64,000 bases of DNA from Megasphaera stantonii (GCF_003367905.1 NZ_CP029462.1:744001-808000), one strand, 5' to 3'; positions 7,703 through 17,199 are shown, counted from the first letter of the stretch. Notes: generated from the sequence alone by a model not told the origin. A program made the numbers and translations.

Positions 7703-9019
7703 TTAGGACATACGATTTCCCTTCTGCGATTTATCCTTTAAGATATCGATCATCGTCTGCTCCGTTCCGACCATACCCGGCGAAGCAATACAGCCCATGT
7801 AGCGGAACGTGTCCTCCGGCGTCGAACCCAATACGCCGTGAACGGGGTCGACGCCGACGCCCGACAAAGCAAAGCGTACCGAGCGGAACGCCGTATCGAC
7901 AGCGGTGACGCCCTTCATCGTGCAGCCCTGATTTCCGCCGTCGCAGATCATGCCTGTAATGCTGGCCGCCATATTGGCGACAACGCGCTCCATGACGGCT
8001 AAATCGCCGCCCTTCAGCCAGGCCAGGGCGCAGGCCATGCCCGTGCCGGCAGCAATAGCGCAGCCGCAGAACGCTGACAAGCGGCCGGAATATTCCTTGA
8101 TATACATGGTAATCAAATAGCTCAGCGCCGTCGCCCGCAGAAGCCGTTCCTTCGAATATCCCCGTATCTGACTGACGGCATACAGAGGCATCGTGCAGAT
8201 AAGGCCGTGCGCTCCAGAGCCGGTAATGCTCATGGCCGGCTTGTCAAGTCCCAATACACGGGCCTCAATAGCGCCGCTGCACAGCAGCTGGGCCGTCGCC
8301 GCCTCGTCTTTCGAAATAAGCTGACAGCCGTTCAGCTTCCATAACTCCTTGACAAAGGTAGTCCGGCTATGCCGAAGCCCTTCGTGGAATAAGGCCAGAT
8401 TCATGTCATAAGCCTGCTGAATAAAGGCAATCTGCTCTATAGGCACAGCTTGAATAAACTCGCACAGTTCAGCTAAGGTATAATCGTGAATAACAGCGCC
8501 TTCTTCTCCAGCGTCTTCTGTCTCCCGTCCTGCATCCTGCTGAAATACGGCCTGGCCGTTGACAACTATCTGCACAATATTCGTATGAGTGTGGGCAATT
8601 GTCACCGTACAGCAGTCCGATGCCGAGTATACGGAGGCTTCAATATAAATGTCCGATGCAATTGCGCCGACACGGACAGATACGATTCCTGCATCGACCA
8701 TCTTTTGGGCTTCTGCATTCGCACGGTCATCTACATGCGCCAAGGCCTCCAGGCCTAAAGCGGCATCGCCGGCAACAACGCCCAGCGCTGCTGCATATAT
8801 GTTTCCTACAGCTGAGGAATGGGGAATGCCGCATGTAAATGCATTCTTGTACATTCCCGAGTTCAGTATGACCTCAACCTTCGTAACCTCTCCCGAAACG
8901 TACTCCCTGGATTTGGCCGCTGCAAAAGCAATCGCTCCCGGCTCGGTAACGCCTAAAGCCGGCTGCATATCGCTGCGCAGCAGCTGAAGCAGCCGAGTCA
9001 TTGCCGTCTCATTCATCAT
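7703..9019 (-). CDS. L-cysteine desulfidase / UPF0597 family protein (CyuA-like)
   Basis: About 438 residues matching the serine dehydratase alpha-like UPF0597 family (E. coli YhaM/CyuA, archaeal cysteine desulfidase). It shows LGVTEPGAIAFAAAK, SGMYKNAFTCGIPHS, TGSGAHGL, and Cys residues in MICDGGNQGCTMKG suited to an Fe-S cluster. The expected reaction is cysteine to pyruvate, ammonia and sulfide. Two later ATGs are better spaced than the first from AAGGAGG; 9019 is chosen. A terminator separates it from pepT upstream, but all three neighbouring genes on this strand point to amino-acid and peptide use. Confidence 0.85.
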   Translation of the reverse strand: MMNETAMTRLLQLLRSDMQPALGVTEPGAIAFAAAKSREYVSGEVTKVEVILNSGMYKNAFTCGIPHSSAVGNIYAAALGVVAGDAALGLEALAHVDDRANAEAQKMVDAGIVSVRVGAIASDIYIEASVYSASDCCTVTIAHTHTNIVQIVVNGQAVFQQDAGRETEDAGEEGAVIHDYTLAELCEFIQAVPIEQIAFIQQAYDMNLALFHEGLRHSRTTFVKELWKLNGCQLISKDEAATAQLLCSGAIEARVLGLDKPAMSITGSGAHGLICTMPLYAVSQIRGYSKERLLRATALSYLITMYIKEYSGRLSAFCGCAIAAGTGMACALAWLKGGDLAVMERVVANMAASITGMICDGGNQGCTMKGVTAVDTAFRSVRFALSGVGVDPVHGVLGSTPEDTFRYMGCIASPGMVGTEQTMIDILKDKSQKGNRMS

Positions 9020-9056
9020 CTGCATTCCTCCTTGATCGTCCTTCTACTACCTATAT

Positions 9057-9092
9057 AATAAAGCTCCCCTGCCAAAACGGCAAGGAAGCTTT
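9057..9092 (-). terminator. Rho-independent terminator after pepT
   Basis: AAAGCTCCCCTGCC (9060-9073) pairs imperfectly with GGCAAGGAAGCTTT (9079-9092) around AAAAC. On the minus strand the stem ends in TTTATTAT. It lies between pepT and the desulfidase gene, which therefore probably has its own promoter or depends on read-through. Confidence 0.75.
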
Positions 9093-9101
9093 GCCTGCAA
9101 T

Positions 9102-10367
9102 TTATTTTCCTTCATAAATCAGACGGATGATAGTCATCGTCATCTCATAGGATTTCAGCAGAGACGGCACCGGCAGAAATTCAAACCGTGAATGAAAGTT
9201 CATGCCGCCTGTAAAATAATTCGGCGTAAGAATACCTTTGGTAGAAATAAACGAACCGTCTGTGCCGCCGCGCATGGCAATCGTCTTGGGCTCTATAGAA
9301 AGCTGCTTCATGGCTTCATAAATATAGTCGATAGCCTTGCGGTTGTCTGCAGTGACTGCATCGGCAATATTGCCGTATGTATCCGTAATGCGGCATTCGA
9401 CCTTTGCCCTGGGATGAGCCGCCTGAAGAGCCGCTGCATTGTCCCGGATGCGCTGCTTCTTTTCTTCATACTTTTCTTTATTATGGTCGCGTATATTCAG
9501 ATGCACAGCAGCAGTCGACTGATTGGACTGAATGGACTGGCACCATATGTAGCCTTCTTTGCCTTCTGTACATTCCGGCGTTTCCTGCCGGTCAAACATA
9601 TTGACAAAATCAACAGCCAGCAGCGTAGGATTGACAAGAACGCCCTTTGCACTCATCGGATGGGCGCTGACGCCATGAATAATGACTTCAGCACTGCCGG
9701 CATTAAAGGTTTCATATACGACTTCGCCAACATCGCAGGAATCAATGGTATAGGCAAAATCGACGGGGAATTTAGAAAAATCCATATTCTTGGAACCGAA
9801 CAAACCGCATTCTTCATCAGGGACAAAGGCAACATAAATATCACCGTGATATGCTGAATCATCAGATGTCAGTGCCGCCAGCGCTGTCATGACATTGGCT
9901 ATGGCCGCTTTATTATCCGACCCAAGCACGCTTGTTCCGTCTGTGACGATAATATCCTGTCCGACAAAAGAAAGCAGCTCCGGATGCTCCGCTGTTTTCA
10001 TGATAATATGTTGTTCTGCATTCAATACAATATCGCCGCCATCATACTGATGAATCATTTGCGGATGAATTTCCGGCGACAAGCACACATCTACCGTATC
10101 CATGTGCGTACAAAAGCCGACAGACGGCACGGTGTTTTCCATGCCGTCCGGCAAATGAGCCGGAAGCTTTCCTGTCAGAATACATTTATCGCTGATTTCC
10201 AAATCAACCAGGCCTAAGGCTTCACACTCAGTCTTCAGCCGCCGGGCCATATTCCACTGCCCTTCCGTGCTGGGAACCTGCGTACCGCCATTGTCATGAC
10301 TTTGAGATGGAATACTTACATACCGGAAAAACCGTTCTACTAATTCTCTGCCTGTATCATGCATCAT
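9102..10367 (-). CDS. pepT: Peptidase T (tripeptide aminopeptidase)
   Basis: A 421-residue M20-family dinuclear zinc aminopeptidase. Metal and catalytic motifs are GFCTHMDTVD, TSVLGSDNKAAIA, FVPDEECGLFGS and AYTIDSCDVGEV. The C-terminal TFNAG and GGTDGSFIS are typical of PepT rather than PepD or carboxypeptidase relatives. It removes N-terminal residues from tripeptides in the cytoplasm. AAGGAGGGATT precedes two adjacent ATGs; either could start the protein. It is 24 bases downstream of the AbgT transporter gene, so the two are one operon. Confidence 0.95.
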   Translation of the reverse strand: MMHDTGRELVERFFRYVSIPSQSHDNGGTQVPSTEGQWNMARRLKTECEALGLVDLEISDKCILTGKLPAHLPDGMENTVPSVGFCTHMDTVDVCLSPEIHPQMIHQYDGGDIVLNAEQHIIMKTAEHPELLSFVGQDIIVTDGTSVLGSDNKAAIANVMTALAALTSDDSAYHGDIYVAFVPDEECGLFGSKNMDFSKFPVDFAYTIDSCDVGEVVYETFNAGSAEVIIHGVSAHPMSAKGVLVNPTLLAVDFVNMFDRQETPECTEGKEGYIWCQSIQSNQSTAAVHLNIRDHNKEKYEEKKQRIRDNAAALQAAHPRAKVECRITDTYGNIADAVTADNRKAIDYIYEAMKQLSIEPKTIAMRGGTDGSFISTKGILTPNYFTGGMNFHSRFEFLPVPSLLKSYEMTMTIIRLIYEGK

Positions 10368-10390
10368 AATCCCTCCTTATATATTATGAC

Positions 10391-11962
10391 CTAAAACATC
10401 TGCCGCGGATACACATAATCTGCCTGGAATCCCAAGGGAATATTGAAGGCCCAGAATAAATACAGCATGACCGTCAGAACAATAAGCAGCGTAAATGTAT
10501 ACGGAAGCATCAGGCTGCTCAGCGTTCCGACACCAGTCTTTTTATAATACTTCTGACAGTAAATAATAATTAAGGGATAAAAGGCAAACATAGGCGTGCA
10601 GACATTGACAGCTGAGTCGCTGACGCGATACGCAGCCTGCGTCAATTCCGGCGCAATGCCGACAGACATGAGCATGGGCACGAAAATAGGCGCCAAAATC
10701 GACCATTTAGCCGAAGCCGACGTGATAAGCAGATTCAGCAAGGCAACAAATACGATGATGCCGAAAATAGTAATCTGCGGCGGCAGCGCCAAGGATTTCA
10801 AAAATTCCGCACCGGCAATCGCAATGAGCGCCCCCAAATTCGAAGCGCCGAAGGCATACATAAACTGGGCAGCAAAGAAATAAAAGACGATTAACTGAAC
10901 CAGCGTATGCGTAATGTCTTCCATGGATTTCGTAAAATCTTTAGAACTGCGGAAGGTGCCGCTGATCACGCCGTATACTATGCCGGGGATACCGACGAGC
11001 AGAAAGATAATCGCCACGATAGACTGCATAACCGGCGCTTTAAAGCTGGCTATATTGCCGTCGGGATCGCGGAAAATTGAATCTGCCGGCACGAGAGCGG
11101 CAAACAATCCGAGAAGCATTAAGACCAGCACTGCCGACGCAATGTAAAAAGCTTTGTTTTCCTGCGGCGTAATCTCTCCTACACCTTCTTCCGACAAGTC
11201 TAAATCCGCATCAATCGGACAGGCTTTGCGGCACCAAGGCTCAGTAATCTTTTCCGTAACCCACCAGCAGCTGCCAATAACCGCGAACGTCGAACCGAAG
11301 GCGTAAAAATAATTGCACAATACGTTGACTTCATAGGTCGGGTCAATAATCTGCGCAGCCATCTGCGTAAATCCCTGAATTACCGGGTCAATGGCCGATG
11401 GCGTATAGTTGGCCGCAAAGGCTCCGGCAATGCCGGCAAATGACGCTGCCACACCGGCTAACGGGTGTTTTCCTGAAGCATAGAACAAATACGCGGCAAT
11501 GGGAATAATAATCATGTATCCGCTGTCCGGAGCCAAATGACTAAGCATGCCGACGAGGATGACAATAGGCGTAAGCAGGAATTTAGGCGTAATGATAAGA
11601 AGCTTTTTCAATCCCGTACTGATATACCCTGACCCCTGGGCTATGCCGATGCCCAGCGTAGCTACGATGACCATGCTCAAAGGAGGAAAGGATGCAAAGT
11701 TGCTGACCATTTTGGTCATTAATGTCACTAACGACTGCGGAGCCAGCATGTTGGTAACCTTGATTTCTTCTCCTGTCGTCGGATGGATATACCCAAAATG
11801 AATAGTAGAACAAATAGCCGATAAAATGCATGTAATAAAAAATGCACCAATAAACAGCATGGTAATATCGGGAATCTTATTCCCAACACGTTCGATCCAG
11901 CCTAAGAATCCGCCTACGGACTGAACCTGTCCCGTTGGCGCTGGTTGTGGTTGTTTTGACAT
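10391..11962 (-). CDS. AbgT family transporter
   Basis: About 523 residues with many hydrophobic segments, beginning GQVQSVGGFLGWIERVGNKIPDI, the N-terminus typical of the AbgT (p-aminobenzoyl-glutamate) family. Re-entrant-loop signatures are GSGYISTGLKK and ITSASAKWSILAPIFVPM. Characterised members import p-aminobenzoyl-glutamate or export sulfonamides; pairing with pepT suggests a small peptide or acyl-amino acid substrate. Of two close ATGs, 11962 (MSKQ) is better spaced from AAAGGAAG than 11968. Confidence 0.9.
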   Translation of the reverse strand: MSKQPQPAPTGQVQSVGGFLGWIERVGNKIPDITMLFIGAFFITCILSAICSTIHFGYIHPTTGEEIKVTNMLAPQSLVTLMTKMVSNFASFPPLSMVIVATLGIGIAQGSGYISTGLKKLLIITPKFLLTPIVILVGMLSHLAPDSGYMIIIPIAAYLFYASGKHPLAGVAASFAGIAGAFAANYTPSAIDPVIQGFTQMAAQIIDPTYEVNVLCNYFYAFGSTFAVIGSCWWVTEKITEPWCRKACPIDADLDLSEEGVGEITPQENKAFYIASAVLVLMLLGLFAALVPADSIFRDPDGNIASFKAPVMQSIVAIIFLLVGIPGIVYGVISGTFRSSKDFTKSMEDITHTLVQLIVFYFFAAQFMYAFGASNLGALIAIAGAEFLKSLALPPQITIFGIIVFVALLNLLITSASAKWSILAPIFVPMLMSVGIAPELTQAAYRVSDSAVNVCTPMFAFYPLIIIYCQKYYKKTGVGTLSSLMLPYTFTLLIVLTVMLYLFWAFNIPLGFQADYVYPRQMF

Positions 11963-11968
11963 ACTCAT

Positions 11969-12481
11969 ACTTCCTTTCTTATAAATCAGCCACATTAATT
12001 ATAAAAAACTCATAAAGCCACAAAAATAATAGTATCATAGTATAAGGTTCTATGGCAATAATTCATTGCATGCAATTAAACAAATTTCACATATTTCGTA
12101 AAAGATAGCCTTATTTCTGCAGAAACTAATTAAAATATAACCTATATTGTCACGTCCCCATCTATATCAGGCAGCTTGCTGATTGTACCTTCATATACCA
12201 TTTAATGCATTTTTTTCATCGCATCAGATTCCGGCCCTTTCCCCCTTAAAACCGCATATCCTGTATGCCCCCTCATTATTCTGCCATATTTCATTTCTCA
12301 CCATGCTGGGGTTCAGCCTCTGTTATCAGCAAAAATCCATTTGCTATGCAATACCAGTTTCTATAAAACGTATAGACACAGCCCATAAAATTACCCTCTT
12401 TACTGGTTGTCCAGCAAAGAGGGTACATAACATTATGGAAAAATTTTTTCTATTCACATCATGCCCGTCTCAGCAAACTGC
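11969..12481. other. Intergenic region between abgT and the zinc-ribbon genes
   Basis: AT-rich and without a convincing gene. For the abgT-pepT unit a moderate promoter is visible on the minus strand: TTGCCA (complement of 12053-12058) and TACTAT (complement of 12029-12034), 18 bases apart. A perfect 12-bp palindrome, ATTGCATGCAAT, lies at 12065-12076 just upstream and could be an operator. The far side holds the zinc-ribbon operon terminator. Confidence 0.5.
12392..12425 (-). terminator. Strong hairpin downstream of the zinc-ribbon operon
   Basis: TACCCTCTTT (12392-12401) pairs with AAAGAGGGTA (12416-12425), with an inner CTGG/CCAG stem and a four-base loop. On the minus strand it is followed by ATTTTAT, a weak T tract. 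It lies 57 bases past the DUF805 gene stop. Confidence 0.6.
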
Positions 12482-13063
12482 TTACCGGTCTGAAGCATCG
12501 CGGCAAATTACTACATACGGTCCCAGCGGGTCCGCTCCATAAGTATTCGGCCCATCTGTTCCCTTTTTGAACAGCAATAAAAGAGGAATAATAATATTTC
12601 CAATAGGAAGCAGTGCCAGCAGCAAAAACCATCCGGAATGATTTATGTCATGGCATCTTCGAACTGACAGCAAAATATTCGGAATTCCAGCAGCAATATA
12701 CAAGACGATGCCTAACGCCATGAAAAGGCTTTCATCTGCCGCAATAAGCAGCATTGCCACTAAAAGAACGGGAAGCAAGACAAGACTGCGCAGGAAATAC
12801 CGCTTGCGGTTCAGCCGCCCTGCTGCGTTAAAAAACATCTCCTTTATGCCCCTGTCTTCTCGATACCCATTTCGGAAAATATCATTGGGAATACCTCTTT
12901 CCGGTCCTGCCTCTTCATTTGCTGAACCAGAAAGGACAAACGGCTCCGTTATGTCAGCTTTGCCCTGCATCTGACTACCTGGTCTTGCAGGTGCTCCGCA
13001 GGCTGGACAAAACTTTGCGTCTTCTGAAATAGGCTTTCCGCATTGCGGACAAAATTTGCTCAT
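12482..13063 (-). CDS. Zinc-ribbon DUF805 membrane protein
   Basis: A 193-residue protein. It starts with a zinc ribbon, FCPQCGKPISEDAKFCPACGAP, then a linker of about 60 residues, then a DUF805 membrane domain from about residue 80 (NRKRYFLRSLVLLPVLLVAML, then RRCHDINHSGWFLLLALLPIGN). DUF805 proteins are small inner-membrane proteins of unknown biochemical role; the zinc ribbon faces the cytoplasm. AGGAGGAGAGACAT precedes the ATG. It is the last gene of a three-gene unit whose first member also has zinc ribbons. Confidence 0.8.
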   Translation of the reverse strand: MSKFCPQCGKPISEDAKFCPACGAPARPGSQMQGKADITEPFVLSGSANEEAGPERGIPNDIFRNGYREDRGIKEMFFNAAGRLNRKRYFLRSLVLLPVLLVAMLLIAADESLFMALGIVLYIAAGIPNILLSVRRCHDINHSGWFLLLALLPIGNIIIPLLLLFKKGTDGPNTYGADPLGPYVVICRDASDR

Positions 13064-13077
13064 ATGTCTCTCCTCCT

Positions 13078-13680
13078 TCAGCAGGATTCATATCGCTGCC
13101 GAACAGCAGCAGAAACAGGCAGACTGCCGGTATATACGTTCATGATAATCTTCGTTGTCATAATGCCCGCCAGCAGCGCTAAGATTACGAGTGCCAATAC
13201 CATGCTATCTTCATCTCTGTCCCCATCGTCATCGCCGGAAAATACATTGGCAATGCCATCAGATGCCATGTGAAAAGCTGCACCGAAAGAGTGTACAGCA
13301 GAATATACATTATAGGCAGTAGCAAATGTATTCCATCCGGCAATGCCCATAGCCAGCAAGGATTTCTCCCTTGCCGCCTGGATCCATGAATGGATGGTAA
13401 TGATAAACCCCGTGCCTAATAACGGAACAATAAGGAATACATATGCTAAACTCGTCATGAAGTAAAGGCCGTTATTAGATACTATGTTAAACGCATTCGC
13501 AATATATACTAAAATTGTAACATAAATATAAGAAAAACCAACAGCCGACTGAATGGCTGCACACCATGCCAATATGCGAATCCATCCGCCGATTCCCTTT
13601 GACTCAGCCCACACATTTCCGGCAGCCCGGGCATTCATAAAGCTGATAACGCCGTTTACTAATAAAACTAACACGATCAT
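13078..13680 (-). CDS. Integral membrane protein of unknown function
   Basis: A 200-residue hydrophobic protein with about five predicted membrane segments (MIVLVLLVNGVISFM, SYIYVTILVYIANAF, FLIVPLLGTGFIITI and MVLALVILALLAGIM are the clearest). An acidic stretch, SGDDDGDRDEDS, precedes the last segment. I do not recognise the family. The order of segments around WAESKGIGGWIRILAW recalls DUF2569-type small membrane proteins, but this is weak. It lies 15 bases from both neighbours, so it is co-transcribed with the two zinc-ribbon genes. Confidence 0.6.
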   Translation of the reverse strand: MIVLVLLVNGVISFMNARAAGNVWAESKGIGGWIRILAWCAAIQSAVGFSYIYVTILVYIANAFNIVSNNGLYFMTSLAYVFLIVPLLGTGFIITIHSWIQAAREKSLLAMGIAGWNTFATAYNVYSAVHSFGAAFHMASDGIANVFSGDDDGDRDEDSMVLALVILALLAGIMTTKIIMNVYTGSLPVSAAVRQRYESC

Positions 13681-13695
13681 ACACTCACATCCTCA

Positions 13696-14607
13696 TCATC
13701 CATCATACACATAGGTCAGCAAAACGCTCATACCCCACTGATCAGTCGTCACATCCTGATTAACAACGATTTTTGTAACTTCATACCACGTATATTCTTT
13801 TCCTTCTGTAACCGTAAAATACACCTTCCACAACTTTCCGCTGTCTTTATCCCTGCCTTTAAATACAACATAAGTCAGCTCTCCATTTTCTTCAGTGCTC
13901 CATTCTTCATCGACAAATCGTTTTTCAAAAGCCTGTCCGACTGTAACGGTTTTGCTAAAATCATCCAGTGTCATATCCTGAACATTCTGAATGTTCCCTG
14001 TCCCAGAAAATTTAAAAATCAGCACGGCAATTGCAATGACGACTGCCATAACCGACCAAACAGCTTTAAATCGCTTGAACCAATGGCGGCCAGACGCTGC
14101 AGTCCCGGTATCTTGCTGACTCGAAGCCCGTTTGGCTGACTGACCTTCTCCAGCTCCAGGTACATTCAGCTTAACTGCATGCAGAGGCGCTTTCCCTTCA
14201 GGCGGTTCTTCAGGTACATGAGCTGCTGTTCCTGCCGCCTTGTCGTCTGCAGATTCATCACCGCTGGTGCTGTCCGTCTGTGCCGGCATAGTTTCAGCAT
14301 TCTCAGCCATTTGCTCAGCAGGGATGGCTTCCCTTTCTGCCTCGCCTTGTTTTCCTGTTTCCAGATTTTCTTCTCCTTGCTCAGCGTCATTATCAGGCAG
14401 AGTTGGTACATCACTTTCTTCCGTTTTTCTGTACTGCACTGGTACCCCGCAGTTTGTACAAAACGCAGCGCCCCTTTCCAGCAATGCTCCGCAGGACTGG
14501 CAATATCGTTCTGCTGCGCCCACAGTTTCCACAGGCGTTCCGCAATGCTCGCAAAACTTGCTGTTATCACCAATAACAGCCCCGCAATGTTCACAATACT
14601 TACTCAT
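13696..14607 (-). CDS. Double zinc-ribbon protein with one membrane segment
   Basis: A 303-residue protein with two N-terminal zinc ribbons, YCEHCGAVIGDNSKFCEHCG and YCQSCGALLERGAAFCTNCG. A long acidic, low-complexity linker of about 110 residues follows, then one membrane helix (WSVMAVVIAIAVLIFKF near residue 190) and an extracytoplasmic C-terminal domain of about 100 residues rich in Trp and Tyr. The layout suggests a stress- or envelope-sensing membrane protein, but no function is assigned. AGAGGTGAAGATAT precedes the ATG. It is the first gene of a three-gene unit. Confidence 0.65.
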   Translation of the reverse strand: MSKYCEHCGAVIGDNSKFCEHCGTPVETVGAAERYCQSCGALLERGAAFCTNCGVPVQYRKTEESDVPTLPDNDAEQGEENLETGKQGEAEREAIPAEQMAENAETMPAQTDSTSGDESADDKAAGTAAHVPEEPPEGKAPLHAVKLNVPGAGEGQSAKRASSQQDTGTAASGRHWFKRFKAVWSVMAVVIAIAVLIFKFSGTGNIQNVQDMTLDDFSKTVTVGQAFEKRFVDEEWSTEENGELTYVVFKGRDKDSGKLWKVYFTVTEGKEYTWYEVTKIVVNQDVTTDQWGMSVLLTYVYDG

Positions 14608-14899
14608 ATATCTTCACCTCTGTCATGAATATAAAATAATCAGCAATGCTGATTTTAAATATCCCCCTGTATGTATGCTCAGCCAGGGAAATCGCCAAGC
14701 TGCTCCATTCCCCGAACAGCTTCTCTCATCATATTGATTGCTGCCAAGAACAACTAGCAGTACATTATTGACCTTGCAGGCAGCGCTTTTATCCTCTTTC
14801 TAATGGACAAATCCTGCTCTTACTGACATAACGTTTTTCACATTTTGTACTTCCAGTATATCAGCTCACTATGACAATATCTGTCGTTTTCTATAAGTC
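14608..14899. other. Intergenic stretch upstream of the zinc-ribbon operon
   Basis: About 290 bases with no convincing gene, RNA or repeat. The zinc-ribbon operon promoter must lie here, but I see no clear -35/-10 pair. Confidence 0.4.
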
Positions 14900-14946
14900 T
14901 GCACAAAAAACTTCTTCGTGAAAGCATATTTCACAAAGAAGTTTTT
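14900..14946 (-). terminator. Rho-independent terminator after the NERD helicase gene
   Basis: AAAAACTTCTTCGTGAAA (14906-14923) pairs with TTTCACAAAGAAGTTTTT (14929-14946) with one mismatch. On the minus strand the stem runs into a T tract (complement of 14905-14910). It lies 21 bases past the helicase stop. Confidence 0.8.
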
Positions 14947-14966
14947 ATTTTTACACTATAATGCAA

Positions 14967-16682
14967 TTATACAATACGTTCCAATCCCAAAATCTCGAGA
15001 AGGCTCTTTTGATTTCCCTTCATCGGCTCATCGGTCAATGTTTTTATCACTGCGCCGTATTCACTCTTGCTAATGTCTTCAAAAAATGCCAGCTGCAAAT
15101 ACGCCTTTGCCCGGGAACAGCCGACATACAAAAGACGCTTTATCAGCGGGTCTGCTAATTTACTGACCTCAGCATCTATAAGTAAAATAGCCTGTCCTTC
15201 CAGACCTTTAAACTTGCGGACTGATGTAAACCAGATATGCCCTGCCTGCGGTTTGTATGATACGGGAATATTTCCTAACGTCGCAACTGAGTGTAAAATG
15301 CTGTTAGGCACAGAATGAACCGTCAATATAACCATATCTTCCAAGGAAACGCCCTGAGCCAGCATGCGGGACACAAAGGCCTCTGCAATCGCTTTAGCCT
15401 CTGCTTCATTCCGGTAAAAAGCAGCCTGCGGCTGTATGCCATGAATCTGATTGACATAATATTCTTTTTTCAGATTCATGATGCGCCCAATGGCTGAAGC
15501 AATTTCCGCTGTATTCCGGCAGTTCCGGTACAGCACAAGCCGGCATTCTGCATGCTTGTCAATCCATTCCGGCTTATCTTTCCGCATAATATATTGGTTG
15601 CGGTCATAAAAAATATAAAAACAGCCGTCCTGCAGCTCTGTCAAATACGACAGATGATTCAGCAAAGTATCGCTCAGATCCTGTCCTTCGTCAATAACAA
15701 TATTAGGGTATTGCCACGTATCATCATCAAATTCATGCTCAAAAAATGCTTCAAAAAAAGGAATAACCTCATTGATTGCCAAAGAATTATCATCCAATAT
15801 CTCTTCAGCCAGTGAACGGACATTATGAAACGTAATCAGCGGATTGTCATAGTGGCGCCGTAAATGAGCCAGCAAAAATTCATTAAAACATAAATACAAT
15901 ACCTTTTTCCCTTCATCAGCCAGCATCTTTGCTTTTTCTACTGCCATAACCGTTTTTCCTGTCCCTGCCGGCCCATGAATAGCCGCAGTCGGCTGTTCAC
16001 GCAAAAAACGCAGTACGGAAAATTGCTGATTTGTCAGCTGAATATACGCTTCTTCCGTATCACGACCGCAGCTTGATACGGTTTCCGCCAAGTGAAACGA
16101 CGGCATCAATATACGCAGTACCTCCTTGTACTCGGTGCTGTTTAATTCCGCTTTCCGGCGCCCCAAGTTCCGCTGCCAGTATGCATACGCTGTATCCAAC
16201 GCTTTTTCCGGATTTGCCAGCCCCGTTTGATCCAATATAATGTCAGGAACGGCTTCCAGCGGAAGGGGTACCTTATCGGAAACCAATACGGAAGGAAACC
16301 AAGCTGCACGGCCAATCAACGGACACTTAGCATAGGAAAACCGTTTGCGCAATACCCCGTAAATTCTATACTGGCTCTCTGCCGCCTGCCCCAGGGGATC
16401 AATGACCTTTTCACTCTGCGTGCGCCTGTTCGTCTGAATCCACTGCCCGTCGCGATATGATATGCCGCCAGCTTTCACCTCAATAGACAAAATGCCCTTG
16501 CGAGGATGAATAACGATGAAATCGCCTTCTCCCTCGCTTCGCTGCTGCCGTTTCTCGCCGAGCCAGCGGTATGAATGGAACACGGTGTAGTCGTCATTAA
16601 GCTGCTTCAGCGCTTTATATACGACTTTCTCCCCGTCGCTGCCATGAAAATTATCAATTACAGTAGGATAAAATTTCGCCAT
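14967..16682 (-). CDS. NERD nuclease-domain DNA helicase (UvrD/Rep-like)
   Basis: A 571-residue protein. A nuclease-related NERD domain fills about residues 1-120 (EGDFIVIHPRKGILSIEVKAG carries the acidic and Lys residues). A superfamily 1 helicase follows, with Walker A GPAGTGKTVMA near residue 237, Walker B PNIVIDEGQDLSD, YNCR-like motif LYRNCRNTAEIA, and the C-terminal motif VRKFKGLEGQAILLID. It is probably a DNA repair or defence helicase; NERD helicases often occur in mobile or defence islands. It has its own terminator and a GGAG site 6 bases before the ATG, so it is not part of the injection cluster downstream. Confidence 0.88.
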   Translation of the reverse strand: MAKFYPTVIDNFHGSDGEKVVYKALKQLNDDYTVFHSYRWLGEKRQQRSEGEGDFIVIHPRKGILSIEVKAGGISYRDGQWIQTNRRTQSEKVIDPLGQAAESQYRIYGVLRKRFSYAKCPLIGRAAWFPSVLVSDKVPLPLEAVPDIILDQTGLANPEKALDTAYAYWQRNLGRRKAELNSTEYKEVLRILMPSFHLAETVSSCGRDTEEAYIQLTNQQFSVLRFLREQPTAAIHGPAGTGKTVMAVEKAKMLADEGKKVLYLCFNEFLLAHLRRHYDNPLITFHNVRSLAEEILDDNSLAINEVIPFFEAFFEHEFDDDTWQYPNIVIDEGQDLSDTLLNHLSYLTELQDGCFYIFYDRNQYIMRKDKPEWIDKHAECRLVLYRNCRNTAEIASAIGRIMNLKKEYYVNQIHGIQPQAAFYRNEAEAKAIAEAFVSRMLAQGVSLEDMVILTVHSVPNSILHSVATLGNIPVSYKPQAGHIWFTSVRKFKGLEGQAILLIDAEVSKLADPLIKRLLYVGCSRAKAYLQLAFFEDISKSEYGAVIKTLTDEPMKGNQKSLLEILGLERIV

Positions 16683-17149
16683 ACATATCTCCTATTTCAG
16701 ATTAATTACGTTTTCAATAAATTCTTTACTCTTCGACAAACTGAAAATATCAAATATTTCATCAGCATAAAAAAATATTCTGCAGACTATTGATATCTAC
16801 TATCAAAATATTCATGATGATTAATTATCATTTTGGATTTATTCCCACTGAATTTAGTAATAAACCATCTATCCATCAGCTAATTTCAGCATCTTTAAGT
16901 ACAGTGTATAATAAATTCCAAAAGCTTCATCATTGTCAACAGGATTTACTTATTCTGAATCCCCTATAATCTTATTTAATGACAAGATACTACAAATAAT
17001 TTATCTTTTAAGAAAAACCATTTTACACTACTATTTTTATGTTTTTCCGACCTTACAACGATTTAAGAAGCAAAAAGAAATTATATATATAATTACAGTT
17101 CCTCATTGATATTTTGACCCTTTCTATAAATATAACATGGTACATATTA
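16683..17149. other. Intergenic stretch between the helicase gene and the injection cluster
   Basis: About 470 very AT-rich bases with no convincing coding frame. It should contain the promoter of the helicase gene (minus strand, just above 16682), but I see no clear boxes. No repeats of the IS30 ends or tRNA fragments are visible here. It marks the boundary of the AT-rich cluster. Confidence 0.4.
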
Positions 17150-17177
17150 CAAATGCTCTCTGTCAAGAGAGCATTTG
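17150..17177 (-). terminator. Hairpin at the 3' end of the injection cluster
   Basis: CAAATGCTCTC (17150-17160) pairs exactly with GAGAGCATTTG (17167-17177) around a six-base loop, 23 bases past the last cluster gene. There is no T run, so it may act as a 3'-end stabiliser or a factor-dependent terminator. Confidence 0.55.
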
Positions 17178-17199
17178 CCAGTATCTCATTTCGCTTATA

